Below, one piece after another: positions 52,495-61,253 of a DNA stretch of 64,000 nt; within the stretch, counting starts at the first letter, position 1, and each line of letters starts with the position of its first letter. Source of the stretch: Beijerinckia indica subsp. indica ATCC 9039 (lineage in GTDB: Bacteria; Pseudomonadota; Alphaproteobacteria; Rhizobiales; Beijerinckiaceae). Below the pieces are notes generated by a model. That model was not told the DNA's origin and did not search any database. It was given only the letters and a program-made list of their open reading frames with translations. The position numbers were made by a program, and so were the translations under genes. The stretch covers positions 1,803,501 through 1,867,500 of the forward strand of contig NC_010581.1 of NCBI RefSeq assembly GCF_000019845.1, given 5' to 3'.

Positions 52495-52529
52495 ATTAAA
52501 CCCGAAAAGCCCTGCTTTTCGGGTTTAAT
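52495..52529 (+). terminator. Terminator between sufE and mucR-type gene
   Basis: ATTAAACCCGAAAAG and CTTTTCGGGTTTAAT are exact 15-bp inverted repeats around CCCTG. A and T tracts flank both sides, so it can terminate transcripts from both convergent genes. Confidence 0.8.
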
Positions 52530-52623
52530 AGCTTTTATAAAGGCGCTTACAACAAAAGCCGCGTCCATGATCAAATGGCGCGGCTTTTTGAGTTTGGAGA
52601 TGGGCCCATATCTGGGCTCCATT

Positions 52624-53040
52624 TTACCTTTTGCGGCGGCGCTGCTGTCCGAGCCCCATTTGCTTGGCGAGATTGGAGCGAGCCTTGGCGTAGTTTGGCG
52701 CGACCATAGGATAATCGGCCGGCAAACCCCATTTCTCCCGATATTCATCTGGAGACATATTATATTGCGTGCGCAGATGCCGCTTCAGCGATTTAAACTT
52801 CCGCCCATCTTCCAGGCACACGATAAATTCATTGGTCACCGATTTTTTCGTCGGGACCGCAGGCTTGGGTATTTCCACCGTTGGTGTGACAGTACCGGTG
52901 GTAACACGAAGCAAGGCGGAATGTACTTCGTTGATCAAGCTCGGTAGATCGCTGGCCGGGACAGAATTGTTGCTCACATAGGCGGACACAATATCAGCGG
53001 CCAGTTCGATATAACTATTGGATGGTGATGTCTCGCTCAT
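52624..53040 (-). CDS. MucR/Ros-family transcriptional regulator
   Basis: A 138-residue global regulator; homologues bind AT-rich DNA and control exopolysaccharide, motility, cell cycle and virulence genes. The N-terminal oligomerisation part is IELAADIVSAYVSNNSVPASDLPSLI. The Ros-type zinc-finger region is VCLEDGRKFKSLKRHLRTQYNMSP, then EYREKWGLPADYPMVAPNYAKARSNLAKQMGLG. Cys75, Asp78 and His88 are present, but position 92, often a second His, is Gln. The C-terminus is basic. The AT-rich region upstream suits autoregulation, which MucR proteins show. Confidence 0.9.
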   Translation of the reverse strand: MSETSPSNSYIELAADIVSAYVSNNSVPASDLPSLINEVHSALLRVTTGTVTPTVEIPKPAVPTKKSVTNEFIVCLEDGRKFKSLKRHLRTQYNMSPDEYREKWGLPADYPMVAPNYAKARSNLAKQMGLGQQRRRKR

Positions 53041-53443
53041 GGCGGTAAATATCCAGAATAAGGGATTCAGTCAGAAAGAGACCGGCTAAAGTGAAGCGTC
53101 ACTTTATGAGTGGAGACGTAAGCAAGCTGTCAAACATAAGTACGCCAGGACCCATACCGAATCAACTTACGACAACTTTCGTTTTTTCTAGAACCATAAC
53201 AGCTTATCCGCAAGTATCACTTAGGAAGGTTTAGTTAAATTAAGTGAAAATTTCCGTGATGTGATCATTTGCATAAGCTGCTCAATGCACGGTCAGGTAA
53301 AAAATCGATAGCTTTGGTATCGATGCTGCACTGTGCCTTCTTGCTCCTATATAGGTCAGTCCAATGATAAAAAAAGCCTCGACCATGCAAAGCTTGCCGA
53401 ATTCCTTGGCGAGTGAATAATGATCGACGCCGAGGAGGGTGTC
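53041..53443. other. Regulatory region between mucR-type gene and msrB
   Basis: A 403-bp divergent gap. TAAAGTGA-AGCG-TCACTTTA (53087-53106) is an inverted repeat in the mucR leader. The stretch 53170-53275 is AT-rich with several A/T tracts, a plausible target for MucR-type binding and the site of both promoters. No reading frame is supported. Confidence 0.45.
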
Positions 53444-53860
53444 ATGACGCAAGACAATTCTAAAAGCAAGATAACGAAAAGCGATGCTGAATGGCGCGCT
53501 CAATTGACGCCGTCTCAATACGAGGTCACGCGTCGACACGGAACCGAGCAAGCCTTTACTGGACCAAATTGGGATCAAAAAAAACCAGGTCTTTACTCCT
53601 GTATTTGTTGCGGTGCACCTTTATTCCAGTCGGAGACCAAGTTTGATTCCGGAACCGGCTGGCCGAGTTTCTATGCGCCCGTGCAAGCTGGCGCCGTCGA
53701 GGAACATGCGGATAATTCGCATTTCATGCATCGCACCGAGGTCCGCTGCGCGAAATGCGAGGCTCATCTTGGCCATGTCTTTCCCGATGGACCGCAGCCC
53801 ACCGGTTTGCGCTATTGCATGAATGGCCAATCGCTTAAATTCGAGCCTACGGACAAATAA
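53444..53860 (+). CDS. msrB: Peptide-methionine (R)-S-oxide reductase
   Basis: A 138-residue enzyme repairing the R form of methionine sulfoxide in proteins. The ATG at 53444 has GAGGAGGG upstream; an earlier ATG at 53420 is less likely. The zinc-binding CxxC pairs are CICC and CAKC, and substrate-binding residues lie in [11 protein letters not shown]. The catalytic Cys is in [13 protein letters not shown], preceded by [12 protein letters not shown]. There is no signal peptide, so it acts in the cytoplasm. It is monocistronic, with the oligopeptidase gene about 200 bp downstream. Confidence 0.94.
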   Translation: MTQDNSKSKITKSDAEWRAQLTPSQYEVTRRHGTEQAFTGPNWDQKKPGLYSCICCGAPLFQSETKFDSGTGWPSFYAPVQAGAVEEHADNSHFMHRTEVRCAKCEAHLGHVFPDGPQPTGLRYCMNGQSLKFEPTDK

Positions 53861-54056
53861 AGCCTCTCGAAATCGGTGCATGAGCGTCCCCAGTACAGCT
53901 AGAGAATACATTCAAAGATTTAATTTGGGTCTATTTCAGGCACTCTCGCTAAGCTCGATGCCGGCTCATCCTCCTGACTGGGCAATTTTCAGGACATTGC
54001 TGCCTTGCGTTGCGATAAACACAAGGCAGCTCACATGAAATGACGAACGACAGAAC

Positions 54057-56162
54057 ATGGATAAGACCTTAGCCGTCCCGCCCGTCCCTCCCCTCGTCGA
54101 GAAGCGGCCAGAATCGAAAACCGTCCATGGCGTGACGTTGGTCGATGATTATGCTTGGCTCAAAGCTGACAATTGGCAGCAAGTCCTGCGTGATCCTTCC
54201 GCTCTGCCAGCCGATATTCGGCAAGTGCTCGAGGGTGAAAATCTCTATGCGCAGGCCCTGTTGGCGCCTGGCGAAGAGTTACGCCAAACCCTCGTCAAGG
54301 AAATGCGCGGACGCATCAAGGAGGACGATGCCGAAGTCCCTACGAAGGATGGTGACTGGCTCTACTATGCCCGCCATGTAACGGGAGGACAGCATCCTTT
54401 GTTCTGCCGCACCGATCTTACTGGGGAGAACGAAGTGGTTCTCCTTGATGGCGAAAAAGAAGGACACGGCAAGGCTTTCTTCGACATCGGCATGGTGCGT
54501 CATTCCCCCGATCACCGCCTCGTGGCCTGGAGCGTCGACGAAAAGGGCTCGGAACTCTATTCGATCAGAGTACGTGATCCGGCGACAGGGACGGATGGGC
54601 CAGATCTCGTGCCCGATACTGACGGCAATCTGGTCTGGATGCGGGATTCGAGCGGCTTCTATTACGTTCGCGTCGATGCCAATCATCGGACGGCTCAAGT
54701 CTTTCGCCATATCGTCGGAACCGATAGCGCCAAAGATGTTCTGGTGTTCGAGGAGCTCGATCCTGCTTGGTTCGTCAATATCCGGCGCAGCCAGTCCTCG
54801 ACATTCGCGATCGTCAGCGTTTCCGATCACGATTCCTCGGAATGCCACCTTCTCGATCTCGGCGATCCGCTCGCTGCTCCACAATTGATTGAGGCCCGCG
54901 CCCGTGGCTTGCGTTATGAGGTGGAAGATCATGGGGACCGGCTGTTCATCCGCACCAACGCGGATGGCGCCGAGGATTTCAAGATCGTCAGCGCTCCGCT
55001 TGCGACGCCATCCAAGGCCTATTGGCAGGATTTTGTGGCCCATGTCGCGGGGCGGATGATCATCACCTGCGCCATATTCAAGGATTATCTCGTCCGTCTC
55101 GAGCGCGAGAATGGTCTGCCGAGCCTCAAGATCCATGAATTCGTGACCGGGACCGAGCGAACGGTCGCCTTTGCCGAAGAGGCCTATCACCTGGGGCTCG
55201 CGGAACGCTTCGAATACGCGACGACGCTTCTCCGCTTTACCTATTCCTCGATGACCACGCCGCGAGAAATCTATGATTATGATCTCGCGACCGAAGCCCG
55301 CGTCTTGCGGAAGCGTCAGATCCTGCCGAGCGGCCATGATCCTGCCGATTACGTGACCAAGCGGCTGTTCGCTACGGCTGCGGACGGAGCCAGCGTCCCG
55401 GTCTCAATCCTCTACCATAAAAACACCAAGCTCGACGGTTCCGCCCCCGTGCTGCTCTACGGCTATGGCGCTTACGGCCATCCAACGCCGGCTTCTTTCT
55501 CCTCTGGCCGGCTCAGTCTGGTCGATCGCGGGTTCATATTCGCGATCGCTCATATTCGCGGCGGCACTGACAAGGGGTGGCACTGGTATACGGACGGCAA
55601 ACTCGACAAAAAAACCAATACGTTTGCGGATTTTGTCACGGCGGGACGGCATCTCGTTGCACAAGGGTTGACTCGCGAAGGACGCATCGTTGCCCAAGGT
55701 GGCAGCGCCGGCGGCATGCTGATGGGCGCGGTCGCCAATCTGGCACCCGAGCTTTTTGCCGGCATTATCGCGGATGTGCCCTTCGTCGATGTTTTGAATA
55801 CGATGCTCGACGCCGAATTGCCGCTGACCCCGCCAGAATGGCTCGAATGGGGCAATCCGATCCTTGATCCACAGGCCTTTGCCACCATTCGTAGCTATTC
55901 GCCTTACGATAATGTCGCAGCTAAAATCTATCCGCCAATTTTAGCCCTGGGCGGGCTGACCGATCCCCGCGTCACCTATTGGGAGCCGGCCAAATGGGTC
56001 GCCCGCTTGCGGGCGACAATGGCAGGGGGCGGTCCCATTCTCCTGATGACCAATATGGGCGCAGGCCATGGCGGCGCATCGGGTCGATTCGACCGGTTGA
56101 GCGAGGTCGCAAATGAATACGCCTTCGCCTTGGCCTGTATTGATCCCGGTTTTACGTCTTAG
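54057..56162 (+). CDS. ptrB: Oligopeptidase B, S9A family serine peptidase
   Basis: A 701-residue cytoplasmic peptidase that cuts short peptides, typically after Arg or Lys. The N-terminal beta-propeller covers about residues 70-400 (DGDWLYYARHVTGGQHPLFCR, SPDHRLVAWSVDEKGSELYS, FYYVRVDANHR). The alpha/beta-hydrolase domain covers about 415-700. The triad is Ser in VAQGGSAGGMLMG, Asp in LGGLTDPRVTYWEPAKW and His in MGAGHGGASGRF. YGYGAYG and IAHIRGGTDKGWHWYTDGKL are typical of oligopeptidase B. Monocistronic. Confidence 0.93.
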   Translation: MDKTLAVPPVPPLVEKRPESKTVHGVTLVDDYAWLKADNWQQVLRDPSALPADIRQVLEGENLYAQALLAPGEELRQTLVKEMRGRIKEDDAEVPTKDGDWLYYARHVTGGQHPLFCRTDLTGENEVVLLDGEKEGHGKAFFDIGMVRHSPDHRLVAWSVDEKGSELYSIRVRDPATGTDGPDLVPDTDGNLVWMRDSSGFYYVRVDANHRTAQVFRHIVGTDSAKDVLVFEELDPAWFVNIRRSQSSTFAIVSVSDHDSSECHLLDLGDPLAAPQLIEARARGLRYEVEDHGDRLFIRTNADGAEDFKIVSAPLATPSKAYWQDFVAHVAGRMIITCAIFKDYLVRLERENGLPSLKIHEFVTGTERTVAFAEEAYHLGLAERFEYATTLLRFTYSSMTTPREIYDYDLATEARVLRKRQILPSGHDPADYVTKRLFATAADGASVPVSILYHKNTKLDGSAPVLLYGYGAYGHPTPASFSSGRLSLVDRGFIFAIAHIRGGTDKGWHWYTDGKLDKKTNTFADFVTAGRHLVAQGLTREGRIVAQGGSAGGMLMGAVANLAPELFAGIIADVPFVDVLNTMLDAELPLTPPEWLEWGNPILDPQAFATIRSYSPYDNVAAKIYPPILALGGLTDPRVTYWEPAKWVARLRATMAGGGPILLMTNMGAGHGGASGRFDRLSEVANEYAFALACIDPGFTS

Positions 56163-56185
56163 AGCCTTGGATTTTCATTGAAAAT

Positions 56186-56226
56186 GCATCAGGCCCAAAA
56201 GGGGAAGCCCCTTTTGGGCCTGATGC
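56186..56226. terminator. Perfect 19-bp-stem hairpin within a repeat-family copy
   Basis: GCATCAGGCCCAAAAGGGG and CCCCTTTTGGGCCTGATGC pair exactly around AAG. Outside, GAAAATGCATC on the left and GATGCTCTAAG on the right carry the dispersed repeat core. It lies between the convergent peptidase gene and the gene ending at 56261 and probably acts as a bidirectional terminator. Confidence 0.65.
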
Positions 56227-56260
56227 TCTAAGCGTAAAACCGGGCAGGAAAGCCTGAAAA

Positions 56261-57442
56261 TTATTGAGCTTCCGCCTCCATATAGGCCTTGAGCTCTGCC
56301 ATGGATTTGAAGCGGGCGACGCCTCGCGCCGAATGCGCTTCGATCGATCCATCCGAGAACATGACATAGGCGGTGCCATCGGCCTCGTAACGACCGATGA
56401 TCGTCTGGCTCTTCGTGGGAGCGTCGGGTGCAGCAGGCTCAGGCTGTTTGGCTGGGAGCGGCTCGGGCTCAGGTTCCGGCTCCGTGGGGACGGCCGGAGC
56501 GGTTTCCTCTTCGATGATTGGCGCGTGGGGTTCCAAAACCTCGTCAGCGATAGGCTTCTCAAGCGCCCCAAGCAATCGAAGGATGTCGTCCTCGATCATG
56601 GATGCCACGGCTGGGGTGGGTTCGGTACTCTCAGGCCAAGCGGGAGGATGCGGCTCGATTGCCTGGTCATGGTCATGCTCGTGATCATGCTCTCGGCCAT
56701 GCCGGATCGGCGCTTCGTCCAATTCCGCTAGGCTTTCTTCTTGATGCGTCGGCGTGATTTCTGGCTCATCCGCCTCGATAGGGTTTCGCTGCACGGCATC
56801 GAATGGCTTTTCGTCATGGTGCTGCGCCGGATTTGCCTCTGGCATCCTGCGGAAAACAGGCTCAACGTTGATGTCTTGCTCGTGGAGATCAGCAGCGGAC
56901 GTGCGCAGGTCAGCGGAAGCCCGCTCGGGCTCTGCCTCGTGCGGACGGGTCACTGCGCGCGCGCGTTCTTCCTCAAGCACGGCTTCGAGCCCGGAGGACA
57001 GAATTGCAGGGGCGCCGAATTCCGATGCCCAGGCCTGATGGGTTGAGGGAGGCCCGTCCCCAAAAGCGCGCGCTGCGGGAAAAGCCTGAGCAGGTTCTGG
57101 TTCGTGGAAAGATTGGTAAGGGGTCGGTTCGGGTTCCGGGAAGGGGTTCGGAGCTGGGCGCGTCAGATCGAGACTTGGCCGCACCGGAAGATCGTCCGGC
57201 AAAGGCGTGGCGCGTGTGAGGGCCGCCATATGTCCCTCGGCTTCGAGAAGCAGCCGTATTTGCCCGAGGGCCCGCAAAATCAGGCCGAGCACGACGATGA
57301 TCACCCCACCCGAGAGCGCGACGACACCCGCGATCACGGCCGTCCAGCCACGTTCGATTTCGATGATGCCATAACCATGATAGGCCGTGATCAGCCCAAT
57401 CAAGGCCATCAGAAAACCCACGGCGAGGACTGCGTAATTCAT
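56261..57442 (-). CDS. Membrane-anchored Pro/Glu-rich hypothetical protein
   Basis: A 393-residue protein from the ATG at 57442 (MNYAVLAVGFLMALIGLITA). Two N-terminal helices (residues 2-22 and about 33-57, VIAGVVALSGGVIIVVLGLIL) are followed by a 280-residue disordered acidic linker rich in Pro, Glu and His (EPEPTPYQSFHEPEPAQ, EHDHEHDHDQ). A small C-terminal domain ends it: GRYEADGTAYVMFSDGSIEAHSARGVARFKSMAELKAYME. That last part is the only globular-looking segment. Similar proteins seem to be limited to Rhizobiales. The function is unknown; bridging membrane and cytoplasmic partners is a guess. Confidence 0.7.
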   Translation of the reverse strand: MNYAVLAVGFLMALIGLITAYHGYGIIEIERGWTAVIAGVVALSGGVIIVVLGLILRALGQIRLLLEAEGHMAALTRATPLPDDLPVRPSLDLTRPAPNPFPEPEPTPYQSFHEPEPAQAFPAARAFGDGPPSTHQAWASEFGAPAILSSGLEAVLEEERARAVTRPHEAEPERASADLRTSAADLHEQDINVEPVFRRMPEANPAQHHDEKPFDAVQRNPIEADEPEITPTHQEESLAELDEAPIRHGREHDHEHDHDQAIEPHPPAWPESTEPTPAVASMIEDDILRLLGALEKPIADEVLEPHAPIIEEETAPAVPTEPEPEPEPLPAKQPEPAAPDAPTKSQTIIGRYEADGTAYVMFSDGSIEAHSARGVARFKSMAELKAYMEAEAQ

Positions 57443-58201
57443 CGTTTTCAATCCAAATCTTGGTCTAAATCTTTGCACCCTCATGCCGGCTTATCGACGA
57501 TCGATCACGATCCGCCCTTCGACATGATGCTTCGAAGTCAAATGAGTTGTTTCACGTGAACGCGAACCAGATGCCTTCAACCAAACAACGATGGATCGGC
57601 ATCCTTTGAATAAATTCAATGAATAAACCACGATAAATAAACAAATTATCCCAGGTCAATCTATTGTGCTTTCTTTTGCGACGATTGTCTCGCCTTGATG
57701 GATTTTTACCAAAATTTAGCACCACGGCCATGAAGAGGCGACAGGCCTCCCGTCAGTGGTTTACATAACCATACAAGAAGCATACAAGTATTTGTAAAAT
57801 AACAAAGTTTTTCTAAGAAAAGGGGCGGCTTTCAGCTCGCCAAAGCCGTTTGGCCCACCTTGGCCCTAGCGGGACGGGACAATTTGATTGTCCGTGATCG
57901 CAAAAAAAGCAAACAGCGACATCTCTTGAAGTTTCTGCTCTTACGCACGCGAGCATCGAACAAGGTTCAACGTGAATGGCCGTTGCTCTTCATCATCGGT
58001 CCTCAAGGAAGCCCTTGTGGAACCAAGGATATGCGCGCGGGTTCCTTGAAAAGCCGGCTCTGGAACTGGGTTCCAGCTTGAGCATTCCTGTCTAGCGAAT
58101 GGTTGCCGTACCAAGCGGAGCCGTTTAGTTATAGCTGAGCGGCAGGGCAATGTGCGCATTCTGCTTTCTGCTGCACGCGATTCGAAATTCAGGAGCCTTC
58201 T
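57443..58201. other. Long AT-rich region upstream of sodB
   Basis: A 759-bp region, AT-rich at 57600-57830 with many short A/T tracts. GGAACC and GGTTCC at about 58018-58044 and TGGAA/TTCCA at about 58061-58075 form small inverted repeats nearer sodB. No clear Fur box, -35/-10 pair or small gene could be assigned. Confidence 0.4.
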
Positions 58202-58801
58202 ATGTCGCTCACACTTCCCCCCCTGCCTTATGCCTATGATGCGTTGCAACCCTTCATGTCGAAGGAGACGCTCGAGTTCCATCACGACAAGCACCATCAG
58301 GCTTATGTGACGAACGGCAATAATCTGCTCAAGGATAGCGGCCTCGAAGGCAAGTCCCTCGAGGATATCGTCAAGGAATCCTTCGGCAAGAATCCTGGCC
58401 TCTTCAACAATGCTGGCCAGCATTACAACCACCTGCATTTCTGGCAGTGGATGAAGCCGAACGGTGGCGGTGCCATTCCCGGCACAGTCGAAAAGGCGAT
58501 CATCGACAGCTTCGGCTCTGTCGATAAGGCCAAGGAAGAATTCATTCAGGCTGGCGTGACCCAGTTCGGTTCCGGCTGGTCCTGGCTCGCCGTCAAGGAC
58601 GGCAAGATCGTCGTCATGAAGACCCCGAACGGCGAGAACCCGCTCGTTCATGGTGCGACCCCGATCCTCGGTTGCGACGTCTGGGAACATTCCTACTATA
58701 TCGACTATCGCAATCGCCGTCCCGACTATCTCAAGGCCTTCGTCGATAGCCTCGTGAACTGGGAATATGTCGAAGAGCTCTACACCAAGGCTGTCGGCTA
58801 A
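58202..58801 (+). CDS. sodB: Superoxide dismutase, Fe/Mn family
   Basis: A 199-residue enzyme converting superoxide to oxygen and hydrogen peroxide. Metal ligands are His in LEFHHDKHHQAYV, His in NAGQHYNHLHFWQWM, and Asp and His in CDVWEHSYYIDYRNRRPDYL. AGQHYNH and FGSGWSWLAV are usual for the iron-type enzymes of Alphaproteobacteria; metal choice cannot be proven from sequence. There is no signal peptide. Its TAA overlaps the TAG of the convergent deacetylase gene, so no terminator separates them. Confidence 0.96.
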   Translation: MSLTLPPLPYAYDALQPFMSKETLEFHHDKHHQAYVTNGNNLLKDSGLEGKSLEDIVKESFGKNPGLFNNAGQHYNHLHFWQWMKPNGGGAIPGTVEKAIIDSFGSVDKAKEEFIQAGVTQFGSGWSWLAVKDGKIVVMKTPNGENPLVHGATPILGCDVWEHSYYIDYRNRRPDYLKAFVDSLVNWEYVEELYTKAVG

Positions 58802-59661
58802 TTCCTGATGATGGCAAGGCGTGAAAGTCGCGCCTTGCGCTGATCGAGCAGGCGCAAGAAATCATCCGAGAGAAGGAAAGCCAGTTCCTTTTCTCGGCTG
58901 GTGGTCACCGGATCGAGCGCGGCCAATTCCTCGTCGCAATGGCCCGGATGGCACATGATGAGATGCCTTTTTCCCGGCGCCGTCAGAAAATGCGCGAAGG
59001 CCTGCCCATAATTTTCGTCGGGGGCGAAAGCGGAAAATCCGGCGAAACCCTCGTTGCAGGCAAATCCATGCGCCGCCGCCATCCTTGCGAAACCGCGCGC
59101 GAATCCCGCGACCATCAAGGCCTTGGAAAGCTCTCCTCCCCGCATGATGATACGAGACAAGCTGTCGCCGCTATCGCGCAGCCAGAGCTTGCCGGTCAAT
59201 CCCTTTTCCGCGAGCGTTTCGAGCAGCCAGAGGCGGATCCCGGGCAGTGCCTGCACATGCTGATGGCCGTCGATATAATCGGGTGCGGCCCCGAATGAGT
59301 CTATGAACGCATCGATCTGACGCGAAATTTCTGCCCGGATCTCGGCTTCAGGCAAAGTTCTCCCATAGGCGGCCTTGATGAGTCGGCCGATCGGCGGCAA
59401 ACGGCCCGTGGGGGCGAAACATGGCATGGCCCCGAGCGGCGTGCCCGAGGTCAAATTGAGATGCAGGCCAATCTCCGCCTCGGGGTGAAAAGGCCGTAAA
59501 TCGTGTGCCTCCCGGTGCCAGCCAGCCATGGTCGTCATCACGCTCGTCGCGCTGAGCCGGCGGGCCGTCAAAGCTTCGCGAATCCCCAGGCTTACGGCCG
59601 GAGAAAGCGCGTAATCATCGGCGCAGAGACTGAAGCAAAAGCCATTTCCGGCCTTAGGCAT
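58798..59661 (-). CDS. ChbG/HpnK (YdjC)-family carbohydrate deacetylase
   Basis: A 287-residue metal-dependent deacetylase fold. Key motifs are FSLCADDYALSPAVSLGIREAL (metal Asp pair), EIGLHLNLTSGTPL (His), IDGHQHVQALPGIRLWLLE (His pair) and LIMCHPGHCDEE. The family includes chitooligosaccharide deacetylase ChbG and HpnK of hopanoid biosynthesis. No hopanoid genes are visible in this window, but a polyprenyl-phosphate glycosyltransferase and murJ lie 3-4 kb further on. The substrate is unknown. The gene is tail-to-tail with sodB with overlapping stop codons. Confidence 0.86.
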   Translation of the reverse strand: MPKAGNGFCFSLCADDYALSPAVSLGIREALTARRLSATSVMTTMAGWHREAHDLRPFHPEAEIGLHLNLTSGTPLGAMPCFAPTGRLPPIGRLIKAAYGRTLPEAEIRAEISRQIDAFIDSFGAAPDYIDGHQHVQALPGIRLWLLETLAEKGLTGKLWLRDSGDSLSRIIMRGGELSKALMVAGFARGFARMAAAHGFACNEGFAGFSAFAPDENYGQAFAHFLTAPGKRHLIMCHPGHCDEELAALDPVTTSREKELAFLLSDDFLRLLDQRKARLSRLAIIRN

Positions 59662-60210
59662 GGGAATTCCTCATAATTGGCCACTCCTCTCTAACGCCGT
59701 AGGTCGAACCCTGAAAGAGCATACGCCGTCACCCGCATTGTGGTTTCCGCCCATCTTCTATTCCGAGAGGGCTCGGTCAGTGCGGCTGTCGGATTCTGAA
59801 GAATTGCGCAGAGCTTGCCTCGATAAAGAGGAGCTAGCCGAAGAAGGCCAAGGCAATTGCCGCCGATATCGCAAACTTTGCGGGGAGGATTAGGCGCATC
59901 GTCAACGATCGGACAAAGCCGAGCACGCGCCTCAGTTCCCAAAAGCCGAACTCGCTATGTCATTAACAAGCCACTTTGGCAGCCATGTCATGTGACAATC
60001 TGAAATTTCCTACAAAAAGTTAATATTCCCTTGACATTTACCGATCGGTTGGTAGTTTTGCGCTTACCGACCGGTTGGTAATTCTACTAAATCGCGGCTA
60101 TGTCAGCGTACGGGCCAGATCGAAGATAAAATGCTGTCTAAGGCCACATTCGAATAGAGTAATATGTCTGAGAAATTCTAAAGAAAAAGCTGAAAAATAA
60201 GGGAAATACC
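59662..60210. other. Intergenic region before the TetR-controlled small gene
   Basis: A 549-bp gap, GC-rich at first, then AT-rich from about 59990. The plus-strand frame at 59660-59893 shows no conserved features. The main content is the promoter with two TetR-type operators at 60031-60080. Confidence 0.5.
60031..60080 (+). promoter_or_regulatory. Promoter with two tandem TetR-type operators
   Basis: TTGACA (60031-60036) is followed by TACCGATCGGTTGGTA (60039-60054) and TACCGACCGGTTGGTA (60065-60080). The two 16-mers differ at one position, are near-palindromic and start 26 bp apart. They closely resemble the TACCGACCGGTCGGTA class of operator bound by many TetR regulators. The first fills the spacer between -35 and the weak -10 (TAGTTT, 60053-60058); the second covers the transcript start. 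The promoter points to the small gene at 60211. Confidence 0.8.
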
Positions 60211-60432
60211 ATGCTCAAGAATAGTCATGTCAAAGCACAAGGCAAAAATAGCCGTAACTTTCCGATGGTGGTGGGAGTAAATCGCGAAGATGCTATGTGT
60301 AATATCGAATACATAGCTCAACTGTCATCGCAGTTGTGCAGCCTAGCGGATTCTGCAAAACTCTACACACTTGCAGATGCTCTAAGGCAAGTATTTCGTG
60401 AAGCTGAAGCGCAGCTCTCCATATCTTCATAA
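60211..60432 (+). CDS. Small protein behind TetR operators
   Basis: A 73-residue protein: MLKNSHVKAQGKNSRNFPMV, then IEYIAQLSSQLCSLADSAKL and YTLADALRQVFREAEAQL. The second half is an amphipathic helical pair of the kind seen in small alphaproteobacterial proteins with YIxxLxxELxxLAxxxxLxxLAYLLDMAxxEA; I recognise the pattern, not a function. AAGGGAAATACC lies before the ATG. The twin TetR operators about 130-170 bp upstream suggest tight control, presumably by one or both regulators encoded just downstream on the opposite strand. Confidence 0.6.
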   Translation: MLKNSHVKAQGKNSRNFPMVVGVNREDAMCNIEYIAQLSSQLCSLADSAKLYTLADALRQVFREAEAQLSISS

Positions 60433-60482
60433 GATATGGTTTTAGTTAGTTAATTCGTCATTTCTATCATAATATTTCTAAA

Positions 60483-61058
60483 TCACATGTGAGACATATC
60501 GGCCCGCAACCTTGTAAGGAGTCGCTCCGTGAACTGCTGCAATGGCCAGATATCTCCATCAACACGCATCATAATAAGGGCGCCCTGTAAATCTGAAACA
60601 ACTCTACTAGCTACTTCTACAGCTTGATCAGGCTGATAAACTTCCAGGAAGATCTCTTTATACGCATCATTTAGTGAATCAAAGTAACGCTTAATAGGCT
60701 CCACAAAAGCGTCATCTTTATTCATCTGCTCGATACTAAACTTTATAAAGACACACCCGCCATTACATTTAATGAAATAATCCTCGATCGCCTTACTCAA
60801 ACTTTCAATTCGTATATAAGCCGGCAGTTTTTTATCATATGCATGTATCAATATTTCAAAATCAAAGTGGTTTTGTATATGAGACATAATCTCTAGTGCA
60901 ACATTCGTTTTAGTATTAAATATCTCACGCATAAGCGATAAATTTACAGAGCATTTTTTTGAAATATCGTCAATATCAGTGTCACAATACCCATGCAGCC
61001 TGAACATATTTGCCGCAATTTCAAACATTTCATCGGGCTTATTTTTTTCTACTGGCAT
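60483..61058 (-). CDS. TetR-like regulator with degenerate DNA-binding helix
   Basis: A 191-residue protein from the ATG at 61058 (MPVEKNKPDEMFEIAANMFR). The TetR layout is kept (AANMFRLHGYCDTDIDDISKKCSVNLSLMREIF), but the recognition helix VNLSLMREIFNTKTNV lacks the usual xxxxLYxHFxxKExL pattern. The ligand domain (CNGGCVFIKFSIEQMN, VVSDLQGALIMMRV) is clearly paralogous to that of the next gene. The two probably arose by tandem duplication and divergence. It may bind other sites, act as a heterodimer partner, or have lost DNA binding. It is AT-rich for the window. Confidence 0.8.
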   Translation of the reverse strand: MPVEKNKPDEMFEIAANMFRLHGYCDTDIDDISKKCSVNLSLMREIFNTKTNVALEIMSHIQNHFDFEILIHAYDKKLPAYIRIESLSKAIEDYFIKCNGGCVFIKFSIEQMNKDDAFVEPIKRYFDSLNDAYKEIFLEVYQPDQAVEVASRVVSDLQGALIMMRVDGDIWPLQQFTERLLTRLRADMSHM

Positions 61059-61253
61059 GGGGTAACCCGTTAAATATATATAGTAGGCTAAGAGCGTATT
61101 GATTTTTAACGAGACCACAAAGTCTTCAACCAGATAACTTGGCCTCTGGAATCTATTATATTCCGAGGAGTTAATTTTCCATTATTGTTTGTGGCATATT
61201 TGGGGCATGAAAAGGCCCGAGAAAAATAATATATGTATATATAGTCCAAAGCT

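Noticed and set aside
59660..59893. 77-codon plus-strand frame starting at the deacetylase start
   Set aside because: The start overlaps the opposite gene start and the product has no plausible composition; more likely leader or intergenic DNA.
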